Assembly: GCF_000711715.1 (NCBI RefSeq)
Contig: NZ_JONN01000001.1
Span: 992,001 to 1,056,000, forward strand
Reading direction: 5' to 3'
Source: Sphingomonas astaxanthinifaciens DSM 22298
GTDB taxonomy: Bacteria; Pseudomonadota; Alphaproteobacteria; Sphingomonadales; Sphingomonadaceae
DNA: 64,000 bases
Shown piece after piece: positions 39,714 through 48,336 of this stretch (positions are counted from its first letter, which is position 1; each line of letters begins with the position of its first letter). The position numbers were made by a program, and so were the translations under genes. The notes under the pieces are model-generated. The model searched no databases. It was given only the letters and a program-made list of their open reading frames with translations, and was not told the DNA's origin.

Positions 39714-40391
39714 ATGCTCCGCGCGATCCTGTTCGACATCGACGGCACACTCGTCGACAGCAACGACTTCCACGTCCTTGCCTGGGCCGAGGCCTTTCAC
39801 GCAGCCGGTCACGATTTCCGTCTGGGCGAAATCCACGCGCAGGTCGGGCAAGGCGGCGACAATTTCGTCCGGGCCTTGCTGCCCGATATCGCCGACGCCG
39901 ATGCCGAGGCGCTGGTCGAGGCGCACCACCGCCTGTTCCGCAAGCATTACCTGCACCGCCTGAAGCCCTTTCCCGGGGCCCGCGACCTCCTCGCCCGCTG
40001 CCGCGACGCGGGTCTGAAGGTGATGCTCGCCACCTCGGCGACCCGCGAGGAACTGCAGCGCCACCTTGACGTCCTCGATGCCCGCGCGCTGGTCGACGGC
40101 TGGAGCAGCGCCGACGACGTCGGTTGCTCCAAGCCCTGCCCCGACGTGTTCGAGACCGCCGCCGCCAAGGCCGGGGTCGCTCCCGGCGAGGCGCTGGCGG
40201 TCGGCGACACGCCGTTCGACATCATTGCCGCCCGCGCCGCGGGGATCGCCACGGTCGCGGTCCGCTCGGGACTGTTCCCGGAGACCGAGCTCCAAGGAGC
40301 GATCGCGCTTTACGACAATGTCGAAGCGCTGCTCACCGGGTTCGACGACAGCCCGCTCAACCCCGAACGAGCAAGGGCTGGAACGCCCTGA
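39714..40391 (+). CDS. HAD-superfamily phosphatase (phosphoglycolate-phosphatase-like)
   Basis: 225 residues, HAD subfamily IA. Motif I is FDIDGTLVDSNDFH (nucleophile Asp9 and Asp11), motif II the Thr/Ser in LATSATREE, motif III the Lys in CSKPCPDVF and motif IV GDTPFDIIAA. The cap is helical and inserted after motif I. Substrate cannot be told; relatives act on phosphoglycolate or sugar phosphates. It overlaps the convergent thiE by 35 bases. Confidence 0.85.
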   Translation: MLRAILFDIDGTLVDSNDFHVLAWAEAFHAAGHDFRLGEIHAQVGQGGDNFVRALLPDIADADAEALVEAHHRLFRKHYLHRLKPFPGARDLLARCRDAGLKVMLATSATREELQRHLDVLDARALVDGWSSADDVGCSKPCPDVFETAAAKAGVAPGEALAVGDTPFDIIAARAAGIATVAVRSGLFPETELQGAIALYDNVEALLTGFDDSPLNPERARAGTP

Positions 40392-41058
40392 CCACCGCGG
40401 CCGGATCGGCGGCATTCCACACCGCGCCGCTGACCGCGAGGAAATCCGCCCCGGCCTTGACCAAAGGCCCGCCATTCTCGGGCGTGATCCCGCCGATGGC
40501 GACGCAGGGGATCTCGAACAAGGTCGCCCACCAGCCGAGGATGTCCGGCTCGGGGACGTGCTTCACTTCCTTGGTGGTGGTCGGGAAAAAGGCCCCGAAG
40601 GCGACGTAGTCGGCTCCCGCCTCGCCGGCTTCCATCGCGAGGTGGCGACTGTCGTGGCAGGTAACGCCGATCTGCGCATTGGGGCCGAGCAAGGCGCGGG
40701 CCTCGCGCGGATCTCCGTCGTCCTGCCCGAGATGCACCCCGTCGGCGCCGATTCGCTTCGCCAGGCCCATGTCGTCGTTGACGATGAAGGCGACCTCGCG
40801 CTCGGCGCAGATCGCCTGCAAGGGCTCGGCGAGTTTCGCCAGCGCATGCTGGTCGACGCCCTTCACCCGCAGCTGGAAGGCCGCGACGGGACCGCCGTCG
40901 AGCGCCGCACGCAGGCGGTCGGGGAAGGCTCCGCCGACTTCCTGCGGGCTGACGAGGTAGAGCATCGCGTCGCCCCGCCCCTGCGGCTCGAACCGCTCGG
41001 CAAAGCCGGTCACGCTGAGGTCGTCGTCATGGGGCTCGAAGCTGATGGGGTCGATCAT
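40357..41058 (-). CDS. thiE: Thiamine phosphate synthase
   Basis: TIM-barrel enzyme joining the thiazole and pyrimidine moieties of thiamine. FQLRVKG, FIVNDD, GADGVHLGQDD and a C-terminal VAIGGITPENG are conserved. At 233 residues from ATG 41058 it carries about 30 residues before the barrel; an internal ATG at 40965 (LYLVSPQ) could be the true start. No TPP riboswitch fits the 11-base gap upstream. The 3' end lies over the HAD gene. Confidence 0.85.
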   Translation of the reverse strand: MIDPISFEPHDDDLSVTGFAERFEPQGRGDAMLYLVSPQEVGGAFPDRLRAALDGGPVAAFQLRVKGVDQHALAKLAEPLQAICAEREVAFIVNDDMGLAKRIGADGVHLGQDDGDPREARALLGPNAQIGVTCHDSRHLAMEAGEAGADYVAFGAFFPTTTKEVKHVPEPDILGWWATLFEIPCVAIGGITPENGGPLVKAGADFLAVSGAVWNAADPAAVVRAFQPLLVRG

Positions 41059-41069
41059 GGGCAAGAGCC

Positions 41070-41594
41070 CTAGCGCCTCGCTCCCGCGCGGAACAGGCCC
41101 GCCGCGATCAGCCAGAAGACGACGAAGAGCAGGCTTAAGCGCCCGCCGCGCGGATCGGCGGCCATTCCCTCCAGCGCCAGCGCCGCCTGGACGAGCCCGC
41201 AGCCAAGCGCGATCCATGCGAGGCCCGCCGGCCGGAAGCGCACCAGCACCGCCCCCGCGATCGCCGCCGGGACCAGCCCCATGAAGAGGAGATTGTAGGG
41301 ATTGTCCTCCGATCCGATCATCCCGACCGCGAGATTGACCCAGATGGTGAGGAAACAGACGATCACCAGCATCGCCGAGCCCGCCCGCGCGAAGGGGTTG
41401 GCGGAGCGGGCGAACAGATACTCGATGCCCCCGCCGAGCGCGCCCAGCATCAACGCCATCAGCACGAAGTCCGAGGCGGTCCACGGAAAGCCGAGGATCG
41501 CGGGCAGGCTGAGAAGCCCCGCGAGGACGCCCCACAGCATGAGACGAACGGGACGCGGGCGGCGCGGGCCGGTGGCGGTCGTGGTGGTGGTCAT
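41070..41594 (-). CDS. Small multi-pass membrane protein of unknown function
   Basis: 174 residues with five hydrophobic segments (about 17-36, 42-58, 70-95, 103-122 and 148-168). The N-terminus is a Thr run. No family recognised. It lies upstream of thiE (11 bases) and is divergent from the winged-helix membrane regulator across 80 bases, suggesting a shared regulatory region. Confidence 0.65.
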   Translation of the reverse strand: MTTTTTATGPRRPRPVRLMLWGVLAGLLSLPAILGFPWTASDFVLMALMLGALGGGIEYLFARSANPFARAGSAMLVIVCFLTIWVNLAVGMIGSEDNPYNLLFMGLVPAAIAGAVLVRFRPAGLAWIALGCGLVQAALALEGMAADPRGGRLSLLFVVFWLIAAGLFRAGARR

Positions 41595-41674
41595 GGATTG
41601 CGCTCCTCCGGCGGGATGCCGAGGCTTGCCAGTGCCGGCGCGCGCAGGAAAAGAGGTGAGCGGAGGGTGAGCAT

Positions 41675-42721
41675 TTGGCCGACGCGGTGAGCAATGCAGT
41701 GATGCGGCTGGGGAGCGTCGTGATCGACCCGGCCGAGCGGCGGCTGGCGGTCGACGGCACCCCGGTGACGGTCACCGCGCGCTATTTCGACGCGCTGCTC
41801 CTCCTCGCCCGCCACCCCGGCCAGCTGATCACCAAGGACCGGTTCCACGCCGAGGTCTGGCAGATGATGCCGATCACCGACGAGGCGCTGACCCAGTGCA
41901 TCCGGGTACTGCGCAAGGCGCTCGGCGACGAGGCGGCGCGGCCCCGCTTCATCGAGACCGTGCCGCGCTACGGCTATCGCTGGATCGGCCCGGCCGACGC
42001 CTCCCGGCCCTCCGCGACGCCCGAGCGCGCGCCCAGCGCCGCCCGCCCGTCGCGCTTCGCGGCGCTGTGCGCGGCGGGGCTCGGCGGGGGCGCGGCGGCG
42101 GGGCTTGCCGGCGGGCTCGGCTATGGCCTTCTCGCCGCCTCGGCACCGCCACCCGGGACGGGCGCCATCTCGCTCGTGCTGGTGATGACCTGCCTGTGCC
42201 TCGTCGTCGGGCTGCTCGGCGGCGGCGGGATCGGACTGGGCGCCGCGCTCGGCGACCGGCTCGGGCCTGGCACGCTGTTCGCGCTGCTCGCCGGCACTGC
42301 CGCGGGCGGGTTCGTCACCGGCACGCTCGGCCGGCTGGTCGGGCTCGACGCCTTCGCGCTGCTGACCGGCACCCGCCCGGCCGCGATCACCGGGGGCGCC
42401 GAGGGACTGGTCGTCGGGCTCTTCGCCGGGCTTGCCGCCTTCACCGCGCTCCACCGCCCCGCAGTCCCGGCGCGCACCCTGCTCGGGCTGGGCGCGGCGA
42501 TGGGGCTGGCGGCGGGACTGATCATTGCCCTGCTCGGCGGAAGGCTGATGGCCGGGAGCCTCGCCGGGCTTGCCGCCCTCTATCCCGACGCGCCGCTCGG
42601 CGGCCTCCTCAGCGGCGGGCTGGCCCCACCCTGGTCGCTGGTCTGCGCGGGGGTCGAGGGAGCGGTGCTGACCGCCGCCCTCACCCTTGCCTTCCGCCGC
42701 GCCGCGGAGACCGCGCCTTAG
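41675..42721 (+). CDS. Winged-helix regulator fused to a multi-span membrane domain
   Basis: 348 residues. Residues 10-105 form an OmpR/CadC-type DNA-binding winged helix (DALLLLARHPGQLITKDR, ALTQCIRVLRKALGD, FIETVPRYGYRW). Instead of a receiver domain, the rest (about 125-345) is Gly/Ala/Leu-rich with six or seven membrane segments. It looks like a one-component membrane-bound regulator; the signal is unknown. The start is TTG 41675 with GGAGG upstream. It is divergent from a membrane protein, a possible target. Confidence 0.75.
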   Translation: MADAVSNAVMRLGSVVIDPAERRLAVDGTPVTVTARYFDALLLLARHPGQLITKDRFHAEVWQMMPITDEALTQCIRVLRKALGDEAARPRFIETVPRYGYRWIGPADASRPSATPERAPSAARPSRFAALCAAGLGGGAAAGLAGGLGYGLLAASAPPPGTGAISLVLVMTCLCLVVGLLGGGGIGLGAALGDRLGPGTLFALLAGTAAGGFVTGTLGRLVGLDAFALLTGTRPAAITGGAEGLVVGLFAGLAAFTALHRPAVPARTLLGLGAAMGLAAGLIIALLGGRLMAGSLAGLAALYPDAPLGGLLSGGLAPPWSLVCAGVEGAVLTAALTLAFRRAAETAP

Positions 42722-43605
42722 GCGATCGAGGCGGCGTGGATCTCGTCGATCGCGGTGCCGAGCGTCTTGTCGAACTCGTCATCGCTCTGCTGGTGGCGGA
42801 GGTCCGACAGCAAAGCCCGGCTGAAGCTCGCGATCATGCCCGGGTTCTTCGCCAGCTCGGCGCAGGCGTCCTGCCGGCTGAACCCGCCCGACAGCGCCAC
42901 CACGCGAAGCACCTTGGGATGGTCGATCAGCGGCTGGAACAAGCCGGCCTCGGCGGGGATCGACAGCTTGAGCATCACCTGCGTGCCCTCGGCCAGCCGA
43001 TCGAGGTGGCGGAGGATCTCGTCACGCAGCAGGCGGTCGCAGGCGTCGCGGTCGGTGCTCTTGATGTTCACTTCGGGCTCGATGATCGGGACCAGGCCGT
43101 GGCGCAGCACGTGGGATGCCACCTCGAACTGCTGGCCGACCACTTCGGCGATCCCCGCCTCGTTGGCGAGGTTGATCACCGAGCGCTCCTTGGTCCCGAA
43201 CACGCCGAGCCCGCTCGCGCGGCTGAGGAGATCGTCGAGCCCGGGAATCGGCTTCATCAACTGGACGCCATTGGCCTCGTCCTCGAGGCCCTTGTCGATC
43301 TTGATGAAGGGGACGATTCCCCGCTCGATCAGCGCCTGCGGGGTCGGCTTGCCATCGACCTCGCCATCCATGGTCCGCTCGAACAGGATCGCGCCGATCA
43401 CCTTCTCGCCCGAGAAGCAGGGCGAGGTGATGATCCGGCTGCGCATGGCGTGGATCAGGCCGAACATCTCCTCGTCGTTCGACCAGCCGTCCTCGTCGAT
43501 GCCATAGCCCTTGAGCGCCTTGGGGGTCGAACCGCCCGACTGGTCGAGCGCGGCGATGAAGCCCTGGCCGCCCGCGATCTTGTCCCGCATTTCCTGGCTG
43601 TTCAT
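42718..43605 (-). CDS. Fructose-bisphosphate aldolase, class I
   Basis: 295 residues, the bacterial class I (Schiff-base) aldolase type: FIAALDQSGGSTPKAL near the N-terminus, IIEPEVNIKS in the middle, and VMLKLSIPAEAG with the candidate Schiff-base lysine. It cleaves or makes fructose-1,6-bisphosphate. It is last in a tkt-gap-pgk-aldolase series but separated from pgk by 71 bases containing a perfect palindrome, so it may have its own promoter. GGAG precedes ATG 43605. Confidence 0.92.
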   Translation of the reverse strand: MNSQEMRDKIAGGQGFIAALDQSGGSTPKALKGYGIDEDGWSNDEEMFGLIHAMRSRIITSPCFSGEKVIGAILFERTMDGEVDGKPTPQALIERGIVPFIKIDKGLEDEANGVQLMKPIPGLDDLLSRASGLGVFGTKERSVINLANEAGIAEVVGQQFEVASHVLRHGLVPIIEPEVNIKSTDRDACDRLLRDEILRHLDRLAEGTQVMLKLSIPAEAGLFQPLIDHPKVLRVVALSGGFSRQDACAELAKNPGMIASFSRALLSDLRHQQSDDEFDKTLGTAIDEIHAASIA

Positions 43606-43625
43606 GACGCTCCTCGAACCCTTCT

Positions 43626-43637
43626 GCATACGTATGC
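43626..43637. promoter_or_regulatory. Perfect 12-base palindrome upstream of the aldolase gene
   Basis: GCATACGTATGC is fully self-complementary and stands 21 bases before the aldolase start. Its AT-rich core is conspicuous in a GC-rich gap. It could be a site for a dimeric regulator of sugar metabolism; no regulator gene lies beside it. Confidence 0.4.
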
Positions 43638-43676
43638 GGGCGGGCTCTAACGGGCGGTCATGAAGCACGCAACCGA

Positions 43677-44876
43677 CTAGCGGGCGAGCGCGGCGACCCC
43701 GGGAAGCGTGCGCCCTTCCATCCACTCGAGGAAGGCGCCGCCGGCGGTCGAGACGAAGGTGAAGTCGTGTGCCACCCCGGCGTGGTTGAGCGCGGCGACC
43801 GTGTCCCCGCCGCCGGCGACCGAGACCAGGCTCCCGTCCTGCGTCAGCGCCGCCGCGGTCCGCGCCAGCGCCACCGTCGCGGCGTCGAAGGGCGGGGTCT
43901 CGAACGCGCCCAGCGGCCCGTTCCAGACGAGGGTCCGGCAATTCTTGAGGGCGTCGCCCAGCGCCTCGACCGCCGATGGGCCGATGTCGAGGATCATCTC
44001 GTTCTCGGCGACCTCGTGGACGTTGCAGGTCCGCATGCTCGGCGGATTGGCGGCGAATTCGGTCGCGACCACCACGTCATAGGGGAGGTGGACGGTGCAA
44101 TTGGCCGCGTCGGCACGCTCGAGGATCGCCTCGGCCTCGCCGGTGAGGTCATGCTCGCACAGGCTTTTGCCGACATTCACCCCGCGCGCGGCGAGGAAGG
44201 TGTTGGCCATGCCGCCGCCGATGATCAGGTGATCGACCTTGTCGACGAGGTGGCCGAGGACCGCGAGCTTGGTCGAGACCTTGGCCCCGCCGACCACCGC
44301 CGCGACGGGCCGCTCGGGGCTGCCCAGCGCTGCCTCGAGCGTCTTCAGTTCCTTCTCCATCGCCCGTCCGGCGAAGGCGGGCAGGAGATGCGCCACGCCC
44401 TCGGTCGAGCTGTGAGCCCGGTGCGCGGCGGAGAAGGCGTCGTTGACGTAAAAGTCCCCGAGTGCCGCGATCCCCTGCGACAGGGCAGGATCATTCTTCT
44501 CCTCGCCGGCGTGGAAGCGGGTGTTCTCGAGCACCCCGATCGCGCCCGGCGTCATGGTCGTGATCGCCCGCGCCGCCTGCGCGCCTTGGCAGTCTTCGAT
44601 GAAGCGCACCGAACGCCCGGTGAGGTCGGTCAGCGGCTTGACTAGCAGCGCGGTCGACATATCGGGCCGGTTCTGTCCCTTGGGCCGCCCGAAGTGGCTC
44701 AGCAGCAGCACGATCGCGCCGCGGTCCGACAGCTCGAGGATGGTCGGGAGCGCCGCCTGGAGCCGGGTCGCGTCGGACACCGCGCCGTCCTGCATCGGCA
44801 CGTTGAGGTCGACGCGGACGAGCACCTTCTTGCCGGTGAGGTCCGAGGGGAGATCGTCGAGGGTCTGGAAGGGCAT
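43677..44876 (-). CDS. pgk: Phosphoglycerate kinase
   Basis: 399 residues, ATP-forming step of glycolysis. [15 protein letters not shown] at the N-terminus, [29 protein letters not shown] and the C-terminal [11 protein letters not shown] nucleotide loop are all present. Start ATG 44876 is preceded by GGAGAAGTGA, which comes from the edge of repeat copy C. Downstream of gap on the same strand. Confidence 0.97.
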   Translation of the reverse strand: MPFQTLDDLPSDLTGKKVLVRVDLNVPMQDGAVSDATRLQAALPTILELSDRGAIVLLLSHFGRPKGQNRPDMSTALLVKPLTDLTGRSVRFIEDCQGAQAARAITTMTPGAIGVLENTRFHAGEEKNDPALSQGIAALGDFYVNDAFSAAHRAHSSTEGVAHLLPAFAGRAMEKELKTLEAALGSPERPVAAVVGGAKVSTKLAVLGHLVDKVDHLIIGGGMANTFLAARGVNVGKSLCEHDLTGEAEAILERADAANCTVHLPYDVVVATEFAANPPSMRTCNVHEVAENEMILDIGPSAVEALGDALKNCRTLVWNGPLGAFETPPFDAATVALARTAAALTQDGSLVSVAGGGDTVAALNHAGVAHDFTFVSTAGGAFLEWMEGRTLPGVAALAR

Positions 44877-44881
44877 TCACT

Positions 44882-44948
44882 TCTCCGTTCGTGCCGAGCG
44901 AAGTCGAGGCACAGTGCAGGCCCCTCGACTTCGCTCGGGGCAAACGGT
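44882..44948 (-). repeat. Palindromic intergenic repeat, copy C (gap / pgk junction)
   Basis: Minus-strand arms CCCCGAGCGAAGTCGAGGGG and CCTCGACTTCGCTCGG; the right flank GCACGAACGGAGAA is identical to that of copy B and includes the pgk ribosome-binding site. It almost fills the 81-base gap between gap and pgk. Confidence 0.85.
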
Positions 44949-44957
44949 GGCTTGCGC

Positions 44958-45965
44958 CTACCCCAGCTTCGCCATCGCCGCGGCGGTGTCGACCATGCGG
45001 TTCGAGAAGCCCCACTCATTGTCGTACCAGCTGACCACGCGGACCAGTTTGCCTTCGAGCACGGCGGTCTCGAGGCTGTCGACGGTCGAGCTCGCCGGCG
45101 AATGGTTGAGGTCGATCGAGACCAAAGGCTCGTCCGAATAAGCGAGGATGCCCTTCAGCGGCCCGCTCTCCGAGGCCGCCTTGAGGAGGCCGTTCACCTC
45201 GTCGAGCGACGTGTCGCGCGCCGGAGTGAAGGTCAGGTCGATGAGGCTGACGTTCGGGGTCGGCACGCGCACCGCCGAACCGTCGAGCTTGCCCTTGAGC
45301 TCGGGCAGCACCTCGCCCACCGCGCGGGCGGCGCCGGTGGTGGTCGGAATGATGCTCATGCCGGCCGCGCGCGCACGGCGCAGGTCGCTGTGGATCTGGT
45401 CGAGGATCTTCTGGTCGTTGGTGTAGGCGTGGATGGTGGTCATCAGCCCGCGCTCGATGCCGATCGCGTCGTTCAGCACCTTGGCGACCGGCGCCAGGCA
45501 GTTGGTGGTGCACGAGGCGTTCGACACGATCTTGTGGTCGGCGGTCAGCTTGTCGTGGTTGACGCCATAGACGACCGTCAGGTCCGCGCCCTTGGCCGGG
45601 GCCGAGATGAGGACGCGCTTGGCGCCCGCCGCGAGATGCTTCTCGCCGCCTTCCTTGCTGGTGAAGAAGCCGGTGCACTCGAGGGCGATGTCGACCCCAT
45701 GCGCCTTGTGCGGCAGGTTGGCGGGATCGCGCTCGGCGGTGACCGCGATGCGCTTGCCATTGATGACGATGTCGTTGCCCTCGGCCTTCACCTCGCCCGG
45801 AAACTTCCCGTGGACGCTGTCGCGGCTGAACAGCCAGGCGTTGGACTTGGCGTCGGCAAGGTCGTTGATCGCGACCAGCTCGAGCCCGCTCTCGGGCCGC
45901 TCGAGGATGGCGCGGGCGACGAGGCGGCCGATCCGGCCGAATCCGTTGATGGCGACTTTGGTCAT
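44958..45965 (-). CDS. gap: Glyceraldehyde-3-phosphate dehydrogenase
   Basis: 335 residues, NAD-dependent. N-terminal [14 protein letters not shown] binds NAD, and the catalytic Cys is in [12 protein letters not shown] with its His in the usual downstream place. GGGAGAAG gives a good ribosome site before ATG 45965. It is flanked on both sides by copies of the palindromic repeat. Confidence 0.97.
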   Translation of the reverse strand: MTKVAINGFGRIGRLVARAILERPESGLELVAINDLADAKSNAWLFSRDSVHGKFPGEVKAEGNDIVINGKRIAVTAERDPANLPHKAHGVDIALECTGFFTSKEGGEKHLAAGAKRVLISAPAKGADLTVVYGVNHDKLTADHKIVSNASCTTNCLAPVAKVLNDAIGIERGLMTTIHAYTNDQKILDQIHSDLRRARAAGMSIIPTTTGAARAVGEVLPELKGKLDGSAVRVPTPNVSLIDLTFTPARDTSLDEVNGLLKAASESGPLKGILAYSDEPLVSIDLNHSPASSTVDSLETAVLEGKLVRVVSWYDNEWGFSNRMVDTAAAMAKLG

Positions 45966-45983
45966 CTGTTTTCTTCTCCCAAA

Positions 45984-46047
45984 CTCGTTCGGGCCGAGCG
46001 AAGTCGAAGCCCGTCTTGATTACCCTTCGACGTCGCTCAGGACGAGC
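45984..46047 (-). repeat. Palindromic intergenic repeat, copy D (tkt / gap junction)
   Basis: Minus-strand arms CCTGAGCGACGTCGAAGG and GCTTCGACTTCGCTCGG pair with one mismatch. The TGA inside the first arm (46037-46039) is the stop codon of tkt, so the last few transketolase residues are repeat-encoded. Confidence 0.8.
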
Positions 46048-48025
46048 GAGGACGTGACCGCAGGGCGGAAATGATCTGCGGCGCGATCTTCTCGGCGGTC
46101 AGGCCGAAATGGTCGTAGAGGTCCTTGGCGGGCGCGCTGGCGCCGAAGCTGTCGATCCCGAAGCGAAGCCCCTGGACCATGGTCAGCCGTTCCCAGCCGA
46201 AGGTGGTGCCCGCCTCGATCGAGACGCGCAGGATCTCGTCCGGACCGACCGTCGGCAGCACCGCCTCGCGATAGGCCTCGTCCTGCGCCTCGAACCGGCG
46301 CCAGTTGGGCAGGCTCACCACGCGGGCGGCGATGCCCTCGCCCTCGAGCCGCCCGGCCACGTCGAGCGCGATCTCGACCTCGGAGCCGGTGGCGATGAGG
46401 ATCACCTTGGGCTCGGCCGCCTCGCGCACGACATAGCCGCCGCGTGCGCTCAGATTCTCGCTCGCCGCCGCGGTCCGCACTGGCTTCAGGTTCTGGCGCG
46501 ACAGGCATAGGACGCTGGGACCCTCCTGCTTCAGCGCATCGGCCCAGGCCTCGGCGGTCTCGACCGCGTCGGCCGGCCGCCACACCTCGAGGTTCGGGAT
46601 CATCCGCAGGCTCATGATGTGCTCGATCGGCTGGTGGGTCGGCCCATCCTCGCCGAGCCCGATCGAATCGTGGGTCATCACATAGACGACCCGCGCATTC
46701 TGGAGCGCCGAGAGCCGCATCGCCGCGCGGCAGTAATCGGAGAAGACGAGGAAGGTCCCGCCATAAGGGATGACGCCGCCGTGCAGCGCCATGCCGTTCA
46801 TCGCCGCGGCCATGCCGAATTCGCGGATTCCGTAATAGACGTAGCGGCCCGAATAATCCTCGGCGGTGAGCGGGCCGGTCGACTTGGTCTTGGTGTTGTT
46901 CGAGCCGGTCAGGTCGGCCGAGCCGCCGATGGTGGCGGGAACCGCGGTGTTGATCACCTCGAGCGCCATTTCCGACGCCTTGCGGGTGGCGACGGTCGGC
47001 GGGCTCTTGAGCAGTTCGTCGAGATAGGGCGCGAGCCAGCGGTCATCGACCGCGCCCGCCATCCGCCGCTTGAACTCGTCGGCCTTGCCGCTCTTCGCCA
47101 GTCGCGCTTCCCACGCCGCGCGTTCGGCGCTTCCGCGCGCGCCGACCTTGGCCCAGGCCTCGCGCACGTCGGCAGGGATGGTGAATTCGGTCGGATCGAG
47201 CCCCAGCTCCTTGCGTGCCGCCTCGACCTCGGCCTTGCCCAGCGCCGCGCCGTGGGTCGCCGCCGTGCCCTGCTTGTTGGGCGCGCCATAGCCGATCACG
47301 GTCTTGCAGCGGATCAGGCTCGGCCGCGGGTCGGCAATCGCCTTTTCGAGCGCCTGGGCGACCTTGCCCGCATCGAGGCCGTCGCACTCGATCGTGTGCC
47401 AACCGCTCGCCGCATGGCGGGCCATCACGTCCTCGGAGCGGCTGAGCTCGGTCGAACCGTCGATGGTGATCTTGTTGTCGTCCCACAGGACAATCAGCCG
47501 GCCGAGCTTGAGATGGCCGGCAAGGCCCACCGCCTCGTGGTTGATGCCTTCCATCAGGCAGCCGTCGCCCGCGATCACATAGGTGCGGTGATCGACCAGC
47601 TCGTCGCCATAGAGGCAGTTGAGGTGGCGCTCGGCGATCGCCATGCCGACCGCGGTGGCGAGGCCCTGGCCGAGCGGCCCGGTGGTGGTCTCGATGCCCG
47701 CCAGTTCGAAATTCTCGGGGTGGCCGGCGCAGGGGGAGCCGAGCTGGCGGAAGCGCTTGATCTCGTCGAGCGTCGGATGCGCGTAGCCGGTCAGGTGGAG
47801 GAGCGCGTAGATCAGCATCGAGCCATGCCCGGCCGACAGCACGAAGCGGTCGCGGTCGGCCCAGTGCGGGTCGGCGGGATCGTATTTCAGGACCTTGGTG
47901 AACAAGGCGGTGGCGGCGTCGGCCATGCCCATCGGCATGCCGGGATGGCCGCTGTTGGCGGCCTCCACCGCGTCCATGGCCAAGGCCCGGATGGCATTGG
48001 CGAGACGGCGCTGGGTCGGCTGCAT
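46037..48025 (-). CDS. tkt: Transketolase
   Basis: 662 residues, TPP-dependent transfer of two-carbon units in the pentose phosphate pathway. SGHPGMPMG, the TPP motif GDGCLMEGINHEAV, and EDGPTHQPIEH in the pyrimidine domain are present. The C-terminus runs into repeat copy D (last residues SRPRSS) and uses its TGA. ATG 48025 has GGAG six bases upstream. It leads the tkt-gap-pgk-aldolase series and is divergent from the zauP-like gene across 134 bases. Confidence 0.96.
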   Translation of the reverse strand: MQPTQRRLANAIRALAMDAVEAANSGHPGMPMGMADAATALFTKVLKYDPADPHWADRDRFVLSAGHGSMLIYALLHLTGYAHPTLDEIKRFRQLGSPCAGHPENFELAGIETTTGPLGQGLATAVGMAIAERHLNCLYGDELVDHRTYVIAGDGCLMEGINHEAVGLAGHLKLGRLIVLWDDNKITIDGSTELSRSEDVMARHAASGWHTIECDGLDAGKVAQALEKAIADPRPSLIRCKTVIGYGAPNKQGTAATHGAALGKAEVEAARKELGLDPTEFTIPADVREAWAKVGARGSAERAAWEARLAKSGKADEFKRRMAGAVDDRWLAPYLDELLKSPPTVATRKASEMALEVINTAVPATIGGSADLTGSNNTKTKSTGPLTAEDYSGRYVYYGIREFGMAAAMNGMALHGGVIPYGGTFLVFSDYCRAAMRLSALQNARVVYVMTHDSIGLGEDGPTHQPIEHIMSLRMIPNLEVWRPADAVETAEAWADALKQEGPSVLCLSRQNLKPVRTAAASENLSARGGYVVREAAEPKVILIATGSEVEIALDVAGRLEGEGIAARVVSLPNWRRFEAQDEAYREAVLPTVGPDEILRVSIEAGTTFGWERLTMVQGLRFGIDSFGASAPAKDLYDHFGLTAEKIAPQIISALRSRPRSS

Positions 48026-48159
48026 CGAGGCTCCGCTAATCAAGGGCGGGCAGCACCGGAATCGGCCGCCCGACAGTGCGGCCCCTTTGGGCGGTGAGCC
48101 GTTGAGCGTCAACACCCGCGCCGCTTGGCAGGACGCCCCAAGAGGCATAGGTCAGGGCC

Positions 48160-48333
48160 ATGACACAAGAGGCACTGGAAGCGGCGCTGGTACGCGCCGA
48201 GCGGGCACTGGCACGGGTCGAGCGCGTGGCCGAGCAGGTCGGTCGCCGCGGCGACGGCGAGGAGCGGCTCCGCGCCAGGGTCCGCGCCGCCATCGCCGAA
48301 CTCGACACCATCATCAGCAAGGTCGAAGCCTGA
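48160..48333 (+). CDS. Small coiled-coil protein upstream of zapA (ZauP-like)
   Basis: 57 residues from ATG 48160, all charged helix with heptad spacing (EAALVRAERALARVERVAEQ, then RLRARVRAAIAELD). It ends four bases before zapA. In Caulobacter a coiled-coil protein, ZauP, is encoded directly upstream of ZapA and acts with it in focusing the Z-ring; position and composition match, but I cannot verify homology. It would be a cytoplasmic division helper. Confidence 0.65.
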   Translation: MTQEALEAALVRAERALARVERVAEQVGRRGDGEERLRARVRAAIAELDTIISKVEA

Positions 48334-48336
48334 GCC

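Noticed and set aside
41059..41069. TPP riboswitch before thiE
   Set aside because: Only 11 bases separate thiE from the upstream gene, too short, and no thi-box sequence is seen.
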